Below, one piece after another: positions 34,701-49,400 of a stretch of DNA of 64,000 bases. Under the pieces are notes generated by a model. The model ran no database searches and had not been told where the DNA came from. It saw only the letters and a list, made by a program, of their open reading frames with translations. The position numbers and the translations under genes are program-made. Numbering within the stretch: position 1 is the stretch's first letter; every line of letters starts with the position of its first letter. The stretch comes from Tethya wilhelma (taxonomy: Eukaryota > Porifera > Demospongiae > Tethyida > Tethyidae), in NCBI GenBank assembly GCA_964030475.1, contig CAXIPT010000003.1:6888511-6952510 (forward strand), given 5' to 3'.

Positions 34701-37345
34701 AGTTCTAAGTACCTGTAATACTATAGTATCATACACTTTTTTGCTCGGACAAAGTTTGCATGTTTGCACATTTTAACTCAAGAAAAACATCATATCTGGG
34801 ATATTCACACAAACCTCCCAAGAAGGGCAACCTCTCTACAAAAGCAAAGAAGCTTGTCCCCAGACGCTGTCATCATTCCAAGGTTCCACTGTACAGTATA
34901 CAGTGGCGTAGCCAGGATTTTAGAAAAGAGGGAGCAATAAAAATATTGCGCGCGAAGCGCGCCGAAAATTTTGTGCGGCTGGAAACCACACCCACTTAAT
35001 TAGCTAACTTTAGCCCCTCCCATTCATTAAATTGAACCACAGCACGCGCTCGCTAGATTGAATGCTCTCTAAAGTTTTGTAGCAGCAAAAAGAAAGCTTT
35101 TAAAAGTTGTTTTGTATTGAATTCTGGCCAAAGATGACTGTTAAGCAGCGTTGCTAAAGTAAGTGCACGAAAGAATAGCGCATTATAATACCAAAGCGTA
35201 AATTTCGCGACTGAAAAAAGGGGGGGCAAATGCCCCCTGTGCCCCCCCCTGGCTACGCCACTGGTATACTTACATACTCCCATGACCCCACCAAGGTGGA
35301 CAACGCAACTGAATTGGTGGAACATGCACACACCCCCACACAGGCTCACTCACCATCATTGTCTGTTATGGTGACAGTGGCCATAGCTGTGGCTACTGTG
35401 GCTACTCCAGATGTAGCTGCTATCGTCAGCTCGTAGGTCTCCATCCCTTCAACCAGTGCGTCGTCATTGATGGACACCGTCACATCTGCAGTGTCAGTAT
35501 TGACAGCTGTGCCTCCAGTAAAGGTCACTGATGTCGTCTGTAGAGTGAAGTCCATACGTCTGTAGAGTGAAGTCCATACCACTTATAGCTATAGAGGTGC
35601 ATGTGTGTAATCAGGTGATAAGGTTACAATGAGTACCATATATAACTTCCTAGAAGAGCACACTAACAACAATTGTACCTGTTAACCCATTCACAGACAC
35701 ACTGAATACGGCATCAGTAGCCAACATCCCACCTCCGAAATTGGTGCTCAGTGTCAAAATGGCACCAGTTCCCGGACCAGCTCCTTCACCTGGTGGGAAG
35801 CTGGCTGGTGCAATGCTCACAGAGGCAGCTGTAACAGGAGAGGATTTGAATAAAATTTTATTAGAGAGCACACACCACAAGAAAACCCTTATCTCTATCA
35901 TATACACATATATATATATATACAAGGAGTGGGGCTCGCTTCGCTCGCCCACTCCTTGTTTATGTATATTTACAGGATTAATAGTTACTATAATAACATT
36001 AAGAGTAAACATAGATAAAATTGATGAGCATTAATAATTATTCTTATGCTATAATACCCTGCAATCAGTTGGCTTAGGACAACCTTTGCAGTTGAAGCAA
36101 CACACAACAATCACTAGTTTATGTAGAAACAATGTATAAAGTTTTTAATATGAAAATAAATACTGGCAAGCATAAGCCATTGGAAAGGGAAGCAATGCTG
36201 CATGTGTATATGCACTGCTTTGGTAGTGCGGTTTGCTTTGGCCAGCTCAGCAATTTACCTCAATACGTGACGTCACAGACGACCCTTTTCCGACTTCCGC
36301 CATTTTTGCAATCAGCTGGCAAAGAAACTCGTTATCTGGCTAGCTGTGTTTTGTGTACAGCGACAGAGAAGCAGACTTCTAGTAGTGAGTGTTCTCACCT
36401 CGTTACGCTTCATTTGTGAAGATTGGCTCCCATAGCCCGCTTCTTTGTTGGATACAGTTACCACTGGTAAGCCTTGTCAGTGATCTCAAAAACAGCTAGC
36501 TATACTTATATTGCTTGTTGTTTTATCCTAGGCTAGCACTGTCTAAGCTAGCTTTCTAGATACTCTATTCCTAGCTTGTATTATCCACAGTCCAGAAAAA
36601 AAGCAGCTTTTAGTTCGAGGTCACATCACTTCCGGTGACCCTCCGTAACACACGGACGGACGGACGGACGGACGGACGGACACACGGACGGACAAAACTT
36701 TGCTTATAATATGATACACACACACATACATGTTATGTATGCAGCGTCCCCTTGTAGGGAGGGCAGCTTGGGCAACAGTATCAAAGGAACAGGCACACTA
36801 TTGCTCCATACCAGCACACTCACCATTGTTGTCTGCTAAGCTGACAGTGGCCACAGCTGCATCCACCACGATATCTCCAGATGTACGGGTTATCATCAGC
36901 TCGTAGTTTTCCGTCCCTTCAACTAGCCCATCATCATTTATGGATACCAGCACATCCACAGAGTCAGTATGAGCAGCTGTGCCTCCCGTAAAGGTCACTG
37001 ATGTTGTCTGTAGAGTAAAGTCCGTACCACCATCTAGATATATAATTGTATGAATGGTTAGTGAGCACCCCTACTACCACCGCTAGAAAAGCATATCACA
37101 CAGCTTATTCTACCTGTAGCTGTCCCACCAGACCTCACTGACACACTGAATGCCACATCAGCTATCAATGTACCACCTAGTGGAGAGGTACTCAATGTCA
37201 ACATGGCACCAGCCAATGGGACATCTCCTTCACCTGGTGGGGAGCCGGCTGGAAGGATGCTGACAGAGGCATCTATGGGGGATAAGGGTTTGAGTAAAGA
37301 AAACCTTAAATAGACAGCACGCATACACAACAAATCATCACTTAC

Positions 37346-37381
<36 letters not shown>

Positions 37382-37382
37382 N

Positions 37383-37470
<88 letters not shown>

Positions 37471-40400
37471 ATCATGCATGCAACCTCCCTTGGGAGGAAG
37501 GGACAACAGCAATGAAAAAAAAACATGCATACCTGAACATTCACACAACATACACACAGACTCACTCACCATCGTTGTCAATGAGATTGACAATGGTCAT
37601 AGCTGTGCCCAGTGTGGCTTCACCAGAGGTAGCTGCTATAGTTAGCTCGTAGCTCTCCGTCCCTTCAACTAGTGAGTCATCATTTATGGACACCATAATA
37701 TCCACAGTATCAGTATGGGTAGCTGAGCCTCCATTAAAGGTCACTGATGTTGTCTGCAGAGTAAAGTCTTGAGCAGCACCCTCTGTATGTAGACACACAT
37801 ACAATATGATAAGGTTAGCAAGCACTTTTGCACTGCACAACTAACTAAATTGAGAAGAGAACATTATTAACAATATTCAAACCTGTGGCTGTCCCTCCAG
37901 TAACGGACACACTGAATACAGCATCAGCTGCCAACATACCACCTGGTGGAGTAGTACTCAGCATCAATAAGGCACCCATTGTTGTGCCATCTCCTTCAGT
38001 TGGTGGGGAGACAGATGGGAGGATGCTCACAGAGGCAGCTGTGATGGGAAAGGGATTAGCAAACTATTTTTAAGTGGAAAGTCTGTGAATCAGTTTGTCA
38101 TCTGTTTTGCATCATTAGTTATTGTCAACATTTGCTATCATTTGAAGAAGTGAGCTATATTGAGCATCAATCACTGTTTCCACCAAAGCAAAGGGGGCAA
38201 AAAAAAAATTAATAAAAACAACAGTGTTACCAGCACCCACACTCTTTTCTCACATCAAAGGTGAATAACTATAGAGTGTACAATAATTTGTACTATAAAA
38301 CACCAGCACACATACATGCACTGCCCACTTCTGGACAGTTATATGAAAAATGATTTGAGAATTTTTGAGATCTGGCTGGGATTCAGAATATTAGCATGAT
38401 CATAGTAGATTGGGAAATTTTCGAAGTCTAAACATTTTCATAGGAAACTGTACTTATGAAAATTAATGATGTTAACTTGCAAACATGACAATGCATTAAA
38501 AATCTTTCGTATGTACCGGCTGTATTTACGAAAACTTAATATCCCCCAAAATCTTTTTCCGAAATAATATTTAATTAATAATTGTTGACCTCTAAACCAG
38601 ATCCATATAATAACATGACCTGAATGATACAAACGTGACACTTGATCAACATGCATGTTCTAAATTCCTGTCACAACAAAGGTTGCCATACCTACAGCCA
38701 ACCTGACTTACTTAGTTTGTGAGGGTAATAATACCACCAGAGCTAAAGGTTAGATAATCAGACGAAAAATCATTGGGCTCACCATCATTGTCTGCTAGGT
38801 TGACAGTTGCCAGAGCTGTGTCTACTGTGGCTACTCCAGAGGTTCTTGATATTGACAACACGTAGCTCTCAGTCCCTTCAATCAGAAAATCATCATTTAT
38901 GGACACCACTACATCCGTGGTACTACCATTGGCACCTGAGGTGCCTACTAAAAAGTTCACTGAAGCGGTCACCAGCAGAAAGTCTTGTCCGGAACCCACT
39001 GCATGTGGGCACAATTGTGTGGAACTAGTTATGCAGTGAAGGAGGAGAGCAAAATAGACTATACTTTACCTGTGGCAGTTCCTGATGCAGACACCACTGA
39101 CACACTGAATGCTGCATCATCTGCCAACATCCCACCAGTGGTACTCAGTGTTAGAACAGCACTAGTTACCAGGGTTGATCCTTGGTTCTCTCCTGGTGGG
39201 GAGGTGACTGGTGCAATGCTCACAGAGGCAGCTATGATGGGAAAGGGATTAATTAATGGACATTTGTAAGTAAAACTAAATACTGTAGATCAGGAAATTT
39301 TCATGTGTTTAGTTTATGTCGCTTTGACCGATTTGGTGAAGATTGCCATACGTTTTAAATTTTAGCGTATTTAATTTTTGCAACTTGGCATGCATGGCAA
39401 AAATTTTTAACAGCAAAAGTTTCCTGATCTACAGTATCTTAATGCATGCAATGTACATTTAAAATCAAACAAACAGTGTAGGAATGGGTAGGGCTGAAAA
39501 AAGGAAGGAAAGAAGTCATGTCTCAGTTTTGGCACAAGACTACTTCATTCATCCTCAATGCTGTAAAATGGTTTGATCATGTCACTGTCCATAAACTTAC
39601 TGAATAATCATAATGATCTGGATTCAATGCCAATTAGTTAAATGGCTTAACAGTGTAAAAAGTATAACTAGGCAGACAACTTAGATTAGATTGCAAGACT
39701 TGAGCACAAAACTGAAAGTACACATAGTCATGTGTCAAAACTGAGACATGCCTAGTTCGTCTACTGTATTCAGATTTACAGTAGTGGAACCTCTCAGCCA
39801 CACAGGATTATTTTCAGCATCACACGAAGGATCATACACACAAGCTCACTCATCATTGTTGTCTGCTATGGTGACAGTGGCCGTAGCTATGCCAACTATG
39901 GCATCTCCAGAGGTAGTTGCTATCGACAGCTCGTAGTTCTCCACCCCTTCAACTAGCATGTCGTCATTTATGGACACCATAACATTCACGCTATCGGTAT
40001 CAGCAGCTGTGCCTCCTGTAAAGGTCACTGATGTTGTGTTGGAAGGCTTGGTTATATCGTCACTGAGAGTTAATAAGCATGAACATTTTGTATTGTGTCA
40101 ACATAGCAGTCAGCCCATTACCACTTTGAACAGTACAAGATTTATATACTACTAATATGATGTTACTACACAACAACTGGACTTATGCCTCCCCCTACAC
40201 AGCTGCATACTCTTCCTGATATACATACCCTTGATTTTGTTGTAACCTGATTACATGCTTGTGTGTCTGTATAGCTCTGAGTGGAGGTGTGGATTTTGCT
40301 CTTCAAACGACATCAGTGACTTTTTTGGGAGGCACAGCTGCTCATACTGACACTGCAGATGTTATGGTGTCCATAAATGATGATCTTTTTTTTTGAAGGG

Positions 40401-43400
40401 ACTGAGAGCTACGAGCTAACGATAGCAAGAACCTCAGGAGAGGCCTCAGTGGACACAGCTGTTGCGACTGTCAACCTAGCAGACAACGATGGTGAGTGAA
40501 CCTATTTAAGGATGTGTATGATCCACCGATGCAGTTGTCTCATCCTGTTGTGAGACTGTGAGTGTATGTGTGTTGAATTTTGCTGTGGTGTGTGCTCTCC
40601 ACGAAAAAAGTTCTTTGTTTTTTATTTGATTTGTTTAAATTCTTTTTCACTCCGAACCCCTTCCTTTCACAGCTCCCTCTGTGAGCATAGCAGCAGCCAG
40701 CTCCCCACCAGGTGAAGGAGATGCCGCATCAGCTGGTGCCATCGTGACCCTGACTACCACTCCATCAGGTGGTACGTTGGCAGCTGATGCGGTATTCAGT
40801 GTGACCGTGAGTGACCTATCAGGTTGGTGTGCTCTTCCAGGCAGTACTATATGGTGCTTGTTGTAAATTGATTGTATGTCTGTACAGCTGTAGGTGGTGG
40901 TACAGACTTCTGCATAGTCAAAAGTTGGCTCAATGTCTTTCATTTCTCTCAAAGAAGTGAGTTAAGCAGGGGTGTAGCCAGGATTTTAGAAAAGAGGGAG
41001 CAGTAAAAATATTGCACACGAAGCACGACGAAAATTTTGTGTGGCTGGAAACCATACCCACTAAATTAACTAATTTTAGCCCCTTCCATTTATTAAATCC
41101 AACTGTACGCTCTCTAAAACTTTGTAGCAGCAAAAAGAAAGCTTTTAAAAGTTGTTCTGTATTGAATTCTGGCCAAAGATGACCACTAAGCAGTTTTACT
41201 AAAGTAAGTACACAAAAAATAGTGCATTGAAATACCAAAATGTAATTTTGGCGACTGAAAAAAAAAGGGGGGGGGCAAATGCCCCCTGTGCCCCCGCCCT
41301 TCCTCCTCCCTACGCCACTGTTAAGAGGATATCAAGGAGAAAATAAAAGTCACTATTGCTACCAGCGTTCTCTCCAGAGTTCTCTAGAAAGTTTCTGTGA
41401 GCTTTGCTGGTGCATAGAGTTAGAAAAATGTCTAAGAAAGGCCTCTATACATTACAAAGGACATATAAGTAATGGAGAAACAAAATCGCACTGTTTGGGC
41501 TTTTTACCAGCATGTTTGCTATCTTTTCTTCAGAGTGAGTTTATATACCTGAACGCAGTTTGCATTGTGTCATTGGGACAGTCGGCCCAATCATGCCATA
41601 CTACCGTACGTATGGTATTATCACTTATCTTGTGATGCAACCATCACACAAAACTAACATACACGAGATACATTTTCTTTCTAGTACACTAGCTCTTCTT
41701 GAAATCATATTACAATGAACACTATATAAACAGCTGTGTAAAACAGTTAACACACTATACACACAACATTTGTTACCTATTCCTCCAGTCACAGACACAC
41801 TAAATATAGCATCAGCTGCCAATGTACCACCTGGTGGAGAGGTGTTCAGCGTCACAATGGCACCAGTTCCCATGGCATCTCCTTCACCTGGTGGGGAGGC
41901 GGCTGCTGCAATTCTCACAGAGGCATCTGTGATGGGATAGAGTTTGAATAAAGTTTTACTAGACAGCATGCTCCACAAATTGTCAACTTTCATCACACAC
42001 ACACACAAACACACACATGCATACCATACGCTAGAAATACGTTGACGAGTATCTGAACTATTCACTATTAAATTTTTAAGAATTGAGTAGCCCTACGTAT
42101 ATGTACTCTATGTGTATATCCCAGTTTTTTTGCTTCAGGGAAGTAGAACAAAAGCAATCCAAAAAAAAAAAGTGAAATTTATAATTATTGGGTGAGCATG
42201 AGCGAGCCCCATACATAAGGTAAGCTCATTATATCACTATGTTTGTCAGCTTAAATAATTATTTATAGCTATTTTTGAATGCAGTTGCCATATAAAACTG
42301 GCAGACAAAATAGTTTAACAGCTGACTGAACTACTGCAGTAATGTGGGTGTTTAGATGAATGTCAATACTACTGGACACTGATGATTCTGTTCGATGGAA
42401 ATTTTCTTCAACATTAACTATAGTTAAGTGTTTACTGAGTGTTGAAGGTAGAAGCTACTACGCTAAAAATTCTCTATAATATTATTATATATACCGTATA
42501 GCTAGAAATTTTCGAGGAATAAAATTTTTGCAGAATGGCAATCGCTAAACTTTTCACGATTTAATTTTCAAGGATCGAGCAGCCCCACCCATATGTTGCA
42601 ATACGATCCCAAAAATTTCGCGGGTAAAATTTTCGCGGATCGGCGGTGATCCGTGAAAACAGTGAAATTTATACTCCTCGAAAATTTCTAGCTATACGGT
42701 AGGTATGGAGGTTGCACAGCCCATATAGGCAAAAAAACATGAAGTATTCCCACTCAACACACTATACCATTGATCCCCTTCAGGACTTATGTAGAGAGTA
42801 ATATTTTGTAAGATGTACACCATTGTGTATAGAGGTATGTTGACTTCTGGACATATAATGTTGTACCCTTAGCCCTAGACCTCAAGCTAGGGTGCTAATT
42901 ATATGACCAAACAGTATAACTACACAAAAGCTCACACACTGACTCACCATCATTGTCTGCTAGATCAATAGTGGCCATAGCTGTGTCCACCGTGGCTAAT
43001 CCTGAGGTAGTTGCTATCGACAGCACATAACTCTCCAACCCTTCAACAAGAGCATCATCAATTATGGACACTAGCACATTTTGAGTATCGCCATTGTCAG
43101 CTATTCCTCCCAAAAATGTAACAGCCGTCGTCCTCAGTGTATAATCATTTGTGATTGCAGAGCCCTCTGCATGTGTGCATGATTTTGTGGGACTAGATCA
43201 ACAAGCACCCTGCCACTCCATGAGTGGTGGAGAAGAATACACCGGGCTAGACAGCACCTTACCTGTGGCAGTTCCTGATGCAGCCACCACAGACACACTG
43301 AATATCGCATCATCTACCAACATACCACCTGGTGGAGAGGTGCTCAGTGTCACAATGGCACCAATATTCACGCCACCTCCTTCACCTGGTGGGGAGCCAG

Positions 43401-46400
43401 CTGCTGCTATGCTCACAGAGGCAGCTGTGCATGTGTCAGGAGTAAAAAGGAATGCATCACATTTTAATCATCACTATAATACACACAATGTTAATATATT
43501 AAAACTCTATTCAAACCTTTGTTTTAACACTAAAACTTGACCGTATTTCCCTATGAATATCACATACTCAGAAATAGGAAGGAACAGAGCCTGGTTTGCA
43601 AAATCATGTAAGCAATGAAATATACCGTAGCTAAAGAAATCGTACAAATTGATCAATGAGCAACACCATTCAGATAGTGTGGCAGAGCAGACTCTCTCTC
43701 TTTCTATTTTTGTGTATGTGTGTTTAAATAGCTTATAGGAGCAAGCTAGAGCATATCATGCATAGATGGTTAATTTTTACTGAGCAAATGAGCTGTACAG
43801 TAAGTTGAGCAGCCACTCATTCTATAGATTTTGGGGATTTTTTTTATTGATCCTACATTACTGAGGAGTCATGGCACTCGTTGCTCATTGTGCCAAGATT
43901 AAATCCCATTGAGTTATTCTGTCGACAAATCCTGACTGAAGCTACTTAGGCCACTACTAAATCAGTTAGCTAGCTAACAATGGGGTAGTGTTATGCTTCC
44001 TGTTCATAGAGTCAAAATAAAGATCAAGGATGAACTAATTCCAGTAGCTGTTACTGATTGTCACATATGATTGTCTGTACTTTTATGCAACAATATTGTT
44101 TTGTGTACAGCGACAGAGGAGCAGATTCCTAGTAGTTACGCTTTTTTTGTGAAATATTAGCTCCCATATTGCGCTTCTTAATTGTTTGACAAAGATGCCA
44201 CTGGTAAGCCTAGGCCTTGTCAGCAATCTCAAAAACAGTTAGCCATACTTGTATTGCTTGTTGTTTTATCCTAGGCTATATAGCACCGTATAAGCTAGCT
44301 TTCTAGACACTAGCTTGTATTCTCCACAGTCCAGATAAAAAGCAGTTTTTAGATCGAGGTCGCTTCACTTCCGGTGACTCTCCGTAACACACAGACGGAC
44401 GGACAGACTCACAGACAACAAAACTTTGCTAATAATATGATACATCACGACAGACTAGTCATTACCATGCTACTGCACAATTACACAAAGTAATATATGC
44501 ACCATCCTCCATTTGGAGTATCCATCCTACCAGTAGAGAGGGGATGTGCACACACCCACACACAGGCTCACTCACCATCGTTATCACCTAGGTTGACAGT
44601 GGCCATAGCTGTGTCTACTGTGACTACTCCAGAGGTAGATGCTATCATTAGCACATAGCTCTTCACTCCTTCCACTAGGGGGTCATCAATTGGGGTCACC
44701 AGTGCATTCAGGGTAGAACCATCACTAGTTATGACTCCAAAAAAACCCCCTACTGTCGAATCCAGAGTAAAGTCCACACCACCCCCTACAGCTATACAGG
44801 CATGCATGTGTGCAATCATGTCAAAACGAGCACCCTATGGCTAACTACCTGGAAGAGCATAGCTAAGTTACCTGTCCCTCCAGTCACCACGGCTATATTG
44901 ATTGGTGCATCAACTGCCAACCTACCACCTGGTGGAGTGGTGCTCAGTGTCACAATAGCAGCAACTCCAGAAGTGGCAGCTCCTTCAACTGGTGGAGAAC
45001 CAGCTGGTGCAATGCTCACAGAGGCAGCTGTGAGGGGAAAGGGTTCAACCAATTAAACAAACCAAATGATTGGGAAGAAGATAGATCAGGACAATAGCAT
45101 TGGAAGAGCAGCATGCACACCCACATACAGGCTATTCACCATCACTGTCTGCTATGGTGACAGTGGCCGTAGCTGTGCCCACTGTGGCTGGTCCAGAGGT
45201 AGCTGCTATGGTCAGCATGTAGCTCTCAGTCCCTTCAACCAGTGAGTCATCATTTATGGACACCGTCACATCTGCAGTGTCAGTATCACCAACTGTGGCT
45301 GCCGTGAAGGTCACGGATGTTGTTAAGAGAGTAAAGTCTGCACCAATGGCTACATGCAGTTATATACAGATATATACCCATTACAACTTTAAGTACCTTA
45401 CCACTATACCTCAGTAGAATTAAGAGCACACTGTACAACATTTGTTACCTGTTCCTCCAGTCACAGACACACTGAATACAGCATCAGCTGCCAACATACT
45501 ACTTGATGGAATGATGCTCAGTGTCAAAATAGCACCAGGTCCACCGGGGTCTCCTTCACTTGGTGGAGGGGCGACTGGTGTGATGCTCACACTGGCAGCT
45601 GTGAGAGGAGAGGGTTAGAACAATAAAAAATATAATTAAGAATGAGTACAATATTGCCATAAGAGCACACATTATGCACAAACAAAACCAATATGTATGC
45701 ATAATACGCCCCACACTCCAACTAAGCAGGGCACGGCAACTGCATCAGCAAAGTATGCACACCCACACAGTCACAGGCTTAGTCACCATCGTTGTCTGTT
45801 ATGCTGACAGTAGCCATAGCTGTGTCCACTGTGGCTTCTCCAGAGGTATCTGCTATTGTCAGCTCGTAGCTCTCAGTCCCTTCAATCAGAAGGTCATCAT
45901 TTATGGACACTATAACATCCATGGTGTCAGTATAAGCAGCTGTGCCTCCTGTAAAGGTCACTGATGTTGTCTGTAGAGTGAAGTCTGTACCACCACTTAT
46001 AGCTGTATAAACATGCATGTGCATCATTAGATTACAACAAATACCCGTATCACTGTCTGGAAGAGCACACCAAACAACATTTGTTACCTGTTAAGTCAGC
46101 CCCAGTCACACTGAATACGGCATCAGCTGCCAATGTACCACCTGGTGGAGAGGTGCTCAGCGTCACAATGGCACCAGCCAATGGGCCAGCTCCTTCACCT
46201 GGTGGGGAGCCGGCTGCTGCTATGCTCACAGAGGCAGCTGTGAGGGGGAGGGTTTGAATCAAGTTTAACTAGAGAGCATGCACCGGTCCTAACAAAATTC
46301 TCATCTCATATGCATGCATCATGCAACGTCCCCTTGTATGGAGAGCAGGACAACAGCATCGAAGGAACACGCATGCTATTGCTCCATACCAGCACACTCA

Positions 46401-49400
46401 CCATCATTGTCTGCCAGGTTGATAGTAGCTACAGTTGTATCCACTGTGGCCTCTCCAGATGTATGTGTTAGCGACAGCTCATAGCTCTCTATCCCTTCAA
46501 CTAATGAGTCATCATTTATGGACACCAGCACATTTGCGGTATTTGTAGCTATGCCTCCCGTGAAGGTCACTGATGTCGTTTGTAGAGTAAAGTCTGTACC
46601 ACCACCTAGAGCTGTCCCACCGGACATCACTGACACACTTAATACTAAATCATTTTCCAATGTACCACCAGAAGAGGTGCTCAGGGTCACGATGGCACCA
46701 GCTGACACGGCGTCTCCTTCACCTGGTGGGGAGCTGGCTGCTGCTATGCTCACTGAGGCAACTGTGGGGAGAAAGGGTTTGAGTAAACCTTAACTAGAGA
46801 GAATGCACCACAAGGTTCTACCATTACTACAAAATAACTGCCTGAGTAAACTATTGCTGTTAGAGCAAACAAAACTCCACATACAGATGTGCTTAGTCCA
46901 ACATCTCCGTCAAGGAGGGCGGGAACACTACCTAGGCAGGGTATATACACTCATACACATGCTTACTCACAATCATCGTCTGTTATGGTGACAATGGCTG
47001 TAGCTGTGCCTACTGTGACATCTCCAGAGGTAGCAGCTATTGTCAGCTCATAGCTCTCAGTCCCTTCAACTACGATGTCATCAACAATGGAGATAATAAC
47101 ATTTGCAGTGCTGGTATCAGCAGCTGTGCCTCCAGTAAAGGTCATTGATGTTGTCTGCAGAGTGAAGTCCATACCACCATCTACAGCTGTATAGATACAC
47201 GTGTGCAATCAGGTTACAATGAGCATCTCATATACAACTGCCAAGAAAAGCACACTTGTCACCTGTTCCTCCACTCGCAGTCACACTGAATATCGCATCA
47301 GATACCAGCATACCACTTGACGGAGCGGTGCTCAGTGTCAAAACAGCACCAGCTACTGGGGCATCTCCTTCACCTGGTGGGGAGGTGGCTGCTGCGATGC
47401 TCACAGAGGCAGCTGTGATGGGAGAGGGTTCAAGCATGAGGGTTCAAGCATGAAGGATAAACCTTGCTATAGTGGATAACACTGTAGTAACTCTAACCAT
47501 CATCGTCATTAATGTTCACGGTAATAATGTCTGTAGATACTCCTGCTTCTCCTGAGGCTACGGCAATAGATAAAACATAGCTCTCTGTTCCTTCAACCAG
47601 GGTGTCTTCTAACACTGTCACCATGACATCTCTTGTTGTACTGTCACCCGATGTTGGACCAAATGTTACTGATGTAGTGTCCAATGAAAAGTCAGCTCCT
47701 TTAATAAACAAACAATACAGTACATCATAAATGATGCCATGATTGACAAATAATCCATCTGTGCTGCTGATCGATGCTTGCCAATGACTAGAGCTAGCTA
47801 GAGTAGTCTATCTGAGTAAAGCCCTTGAAAGGAAACTTAAAGCTTATTTAAAGGGAAAATACTTATTTCACTATATGGACAAGTAATCCTTTGCAGGTTG
47901 TGCAAATTATCTAATTGCATAATTTATGTATTATGTTATAATTATCTAATTGCATAATTTATATATACAAATTGTCAGTCATTGTTGGCCAGAAGAGTAT
48001 ACTCTAGTTGGCATGCCAGCACTGGACATATCCCATAGTTAGCCTAGCTTCCAGGTCTTCCCCTTGCCGTTTAAATTAAAAAATTAAACTAGCCGGGGAA
48101 GGCCTGGACCCTGAGCTATAAAGTGATGCACACTATATATTATATATCATGCACTTGTAGCCCAACATTTACCAGTAGCTGTTTCACTTCCACCAGTCAT
48201 CACAGAAACACTGACAACCACTTCTTCCACCAGTGTAGCAGTAGTTGGACTGGTCGTCAGCCTTACTACTGCACCTATTCCCATGCCATCTCCTTCACCT
48301 GATGGTGTGCTACCACCTGCTTCAATACTTATGGTTGCAGCTAAAGTTAATAGATTAATAAATGCCTTATCATAACAGCTTTTAAGAGCTGTACGAATTC
48401 AAATACAAACCATCGTTATCAGCTAAGTTGACTGTGATCATATCTGGTGCTCCAATAGTAGCTGGTCCGGAAGTCACAGAGACAGAAAAAACATAACTTT
48501 CTGTGCCTTCAATTAAAACGTCATTAATCACTGCAACTGAGACATCCCTGGTTTGATCATTCCCTAGGCCAGTTTCAAAGCTGACAGTGCATGGAATCAA
48601 TTATCAAGTCTGATCCTAAAGAATTTAATCAAGTACTAAAGTAATTCATACGTACGGTAGTACATATAGTAGGAATGGGCCGCCTGTCCCATAGACACAA
48701 TACAAAATTTTGATCGTGATAAAAATCTAGAAAAGCAAAGTTAAGTCTTCAAACTTGTTCAAAGGTTCACTATGACCGATTACTAATTGCATGCAAGGCC
48801 TAAAGCAGACAGAAACTTCTCTGAGCACTTATAGAGAGCGCTAGAGGGAAGATATAATAGTTCCATTTTTGTTCTCCTAACGTATGTACGTACTTAGGTA
48901 CTAACTGACTTACTTGAACACAGTTTCAAGAGAACCAAAAAGTGTTAAGCCAACTTTGACTACAGTTGAAACAGTAGAATAATAAAATCACAAAAGTATT
49001 CAGAGCTGGTGTTCATATTGTCACAGTAGTCCATATAGCTTTAGTCATCAGTACCGAGTCTCACACTAAGCTTCGAGGCCACACTTGCGAGTCACGGAAA
49101 TTTAGTTAGAGTGTATTATTTAGAAATAACTGTAAGACACTGAACTGCTGAGAGAAGGAGTTGAGCGGCACCTGACACTTTCTAGGTAGATTTTGCAAGG
49201 CAATAACACTCTATACTCTTCTTAAACATACTGTTTGGCATATAAAAAGAGCTAAATCTGTTATGTAATTCTCAAATATATATAAATCAGAGATTCATTC
49301 TTAGTCTCCAACTGAGCAGATTCAGTTTCTATGTAGTCTATCCTGCAGGGTTGTAAGTTCAGCATCAGGCCTGAAGCTCATGATTCATACCAGTTGGTAG

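Larger units (their letters stand above)
40038..40910. other. Inverted segment inside the Calx-beta gene
   Basis: All Calx-beta exon sequence in this interval is on the plus strand, whereas the rest of the array is on the minus strand. Turning the interval around restores the order exon 11B, exon 12A, exon 12B and rejoins the two pieces of exon 12B (with about ten bases missing at the join). Confidence 0.85.

Noticed and set aside
37338..37593. Long open frames through the CT/CA microsatellite
   Set aside because: They consist of dipeptide repeats produced by the microsatellite and cross an N.
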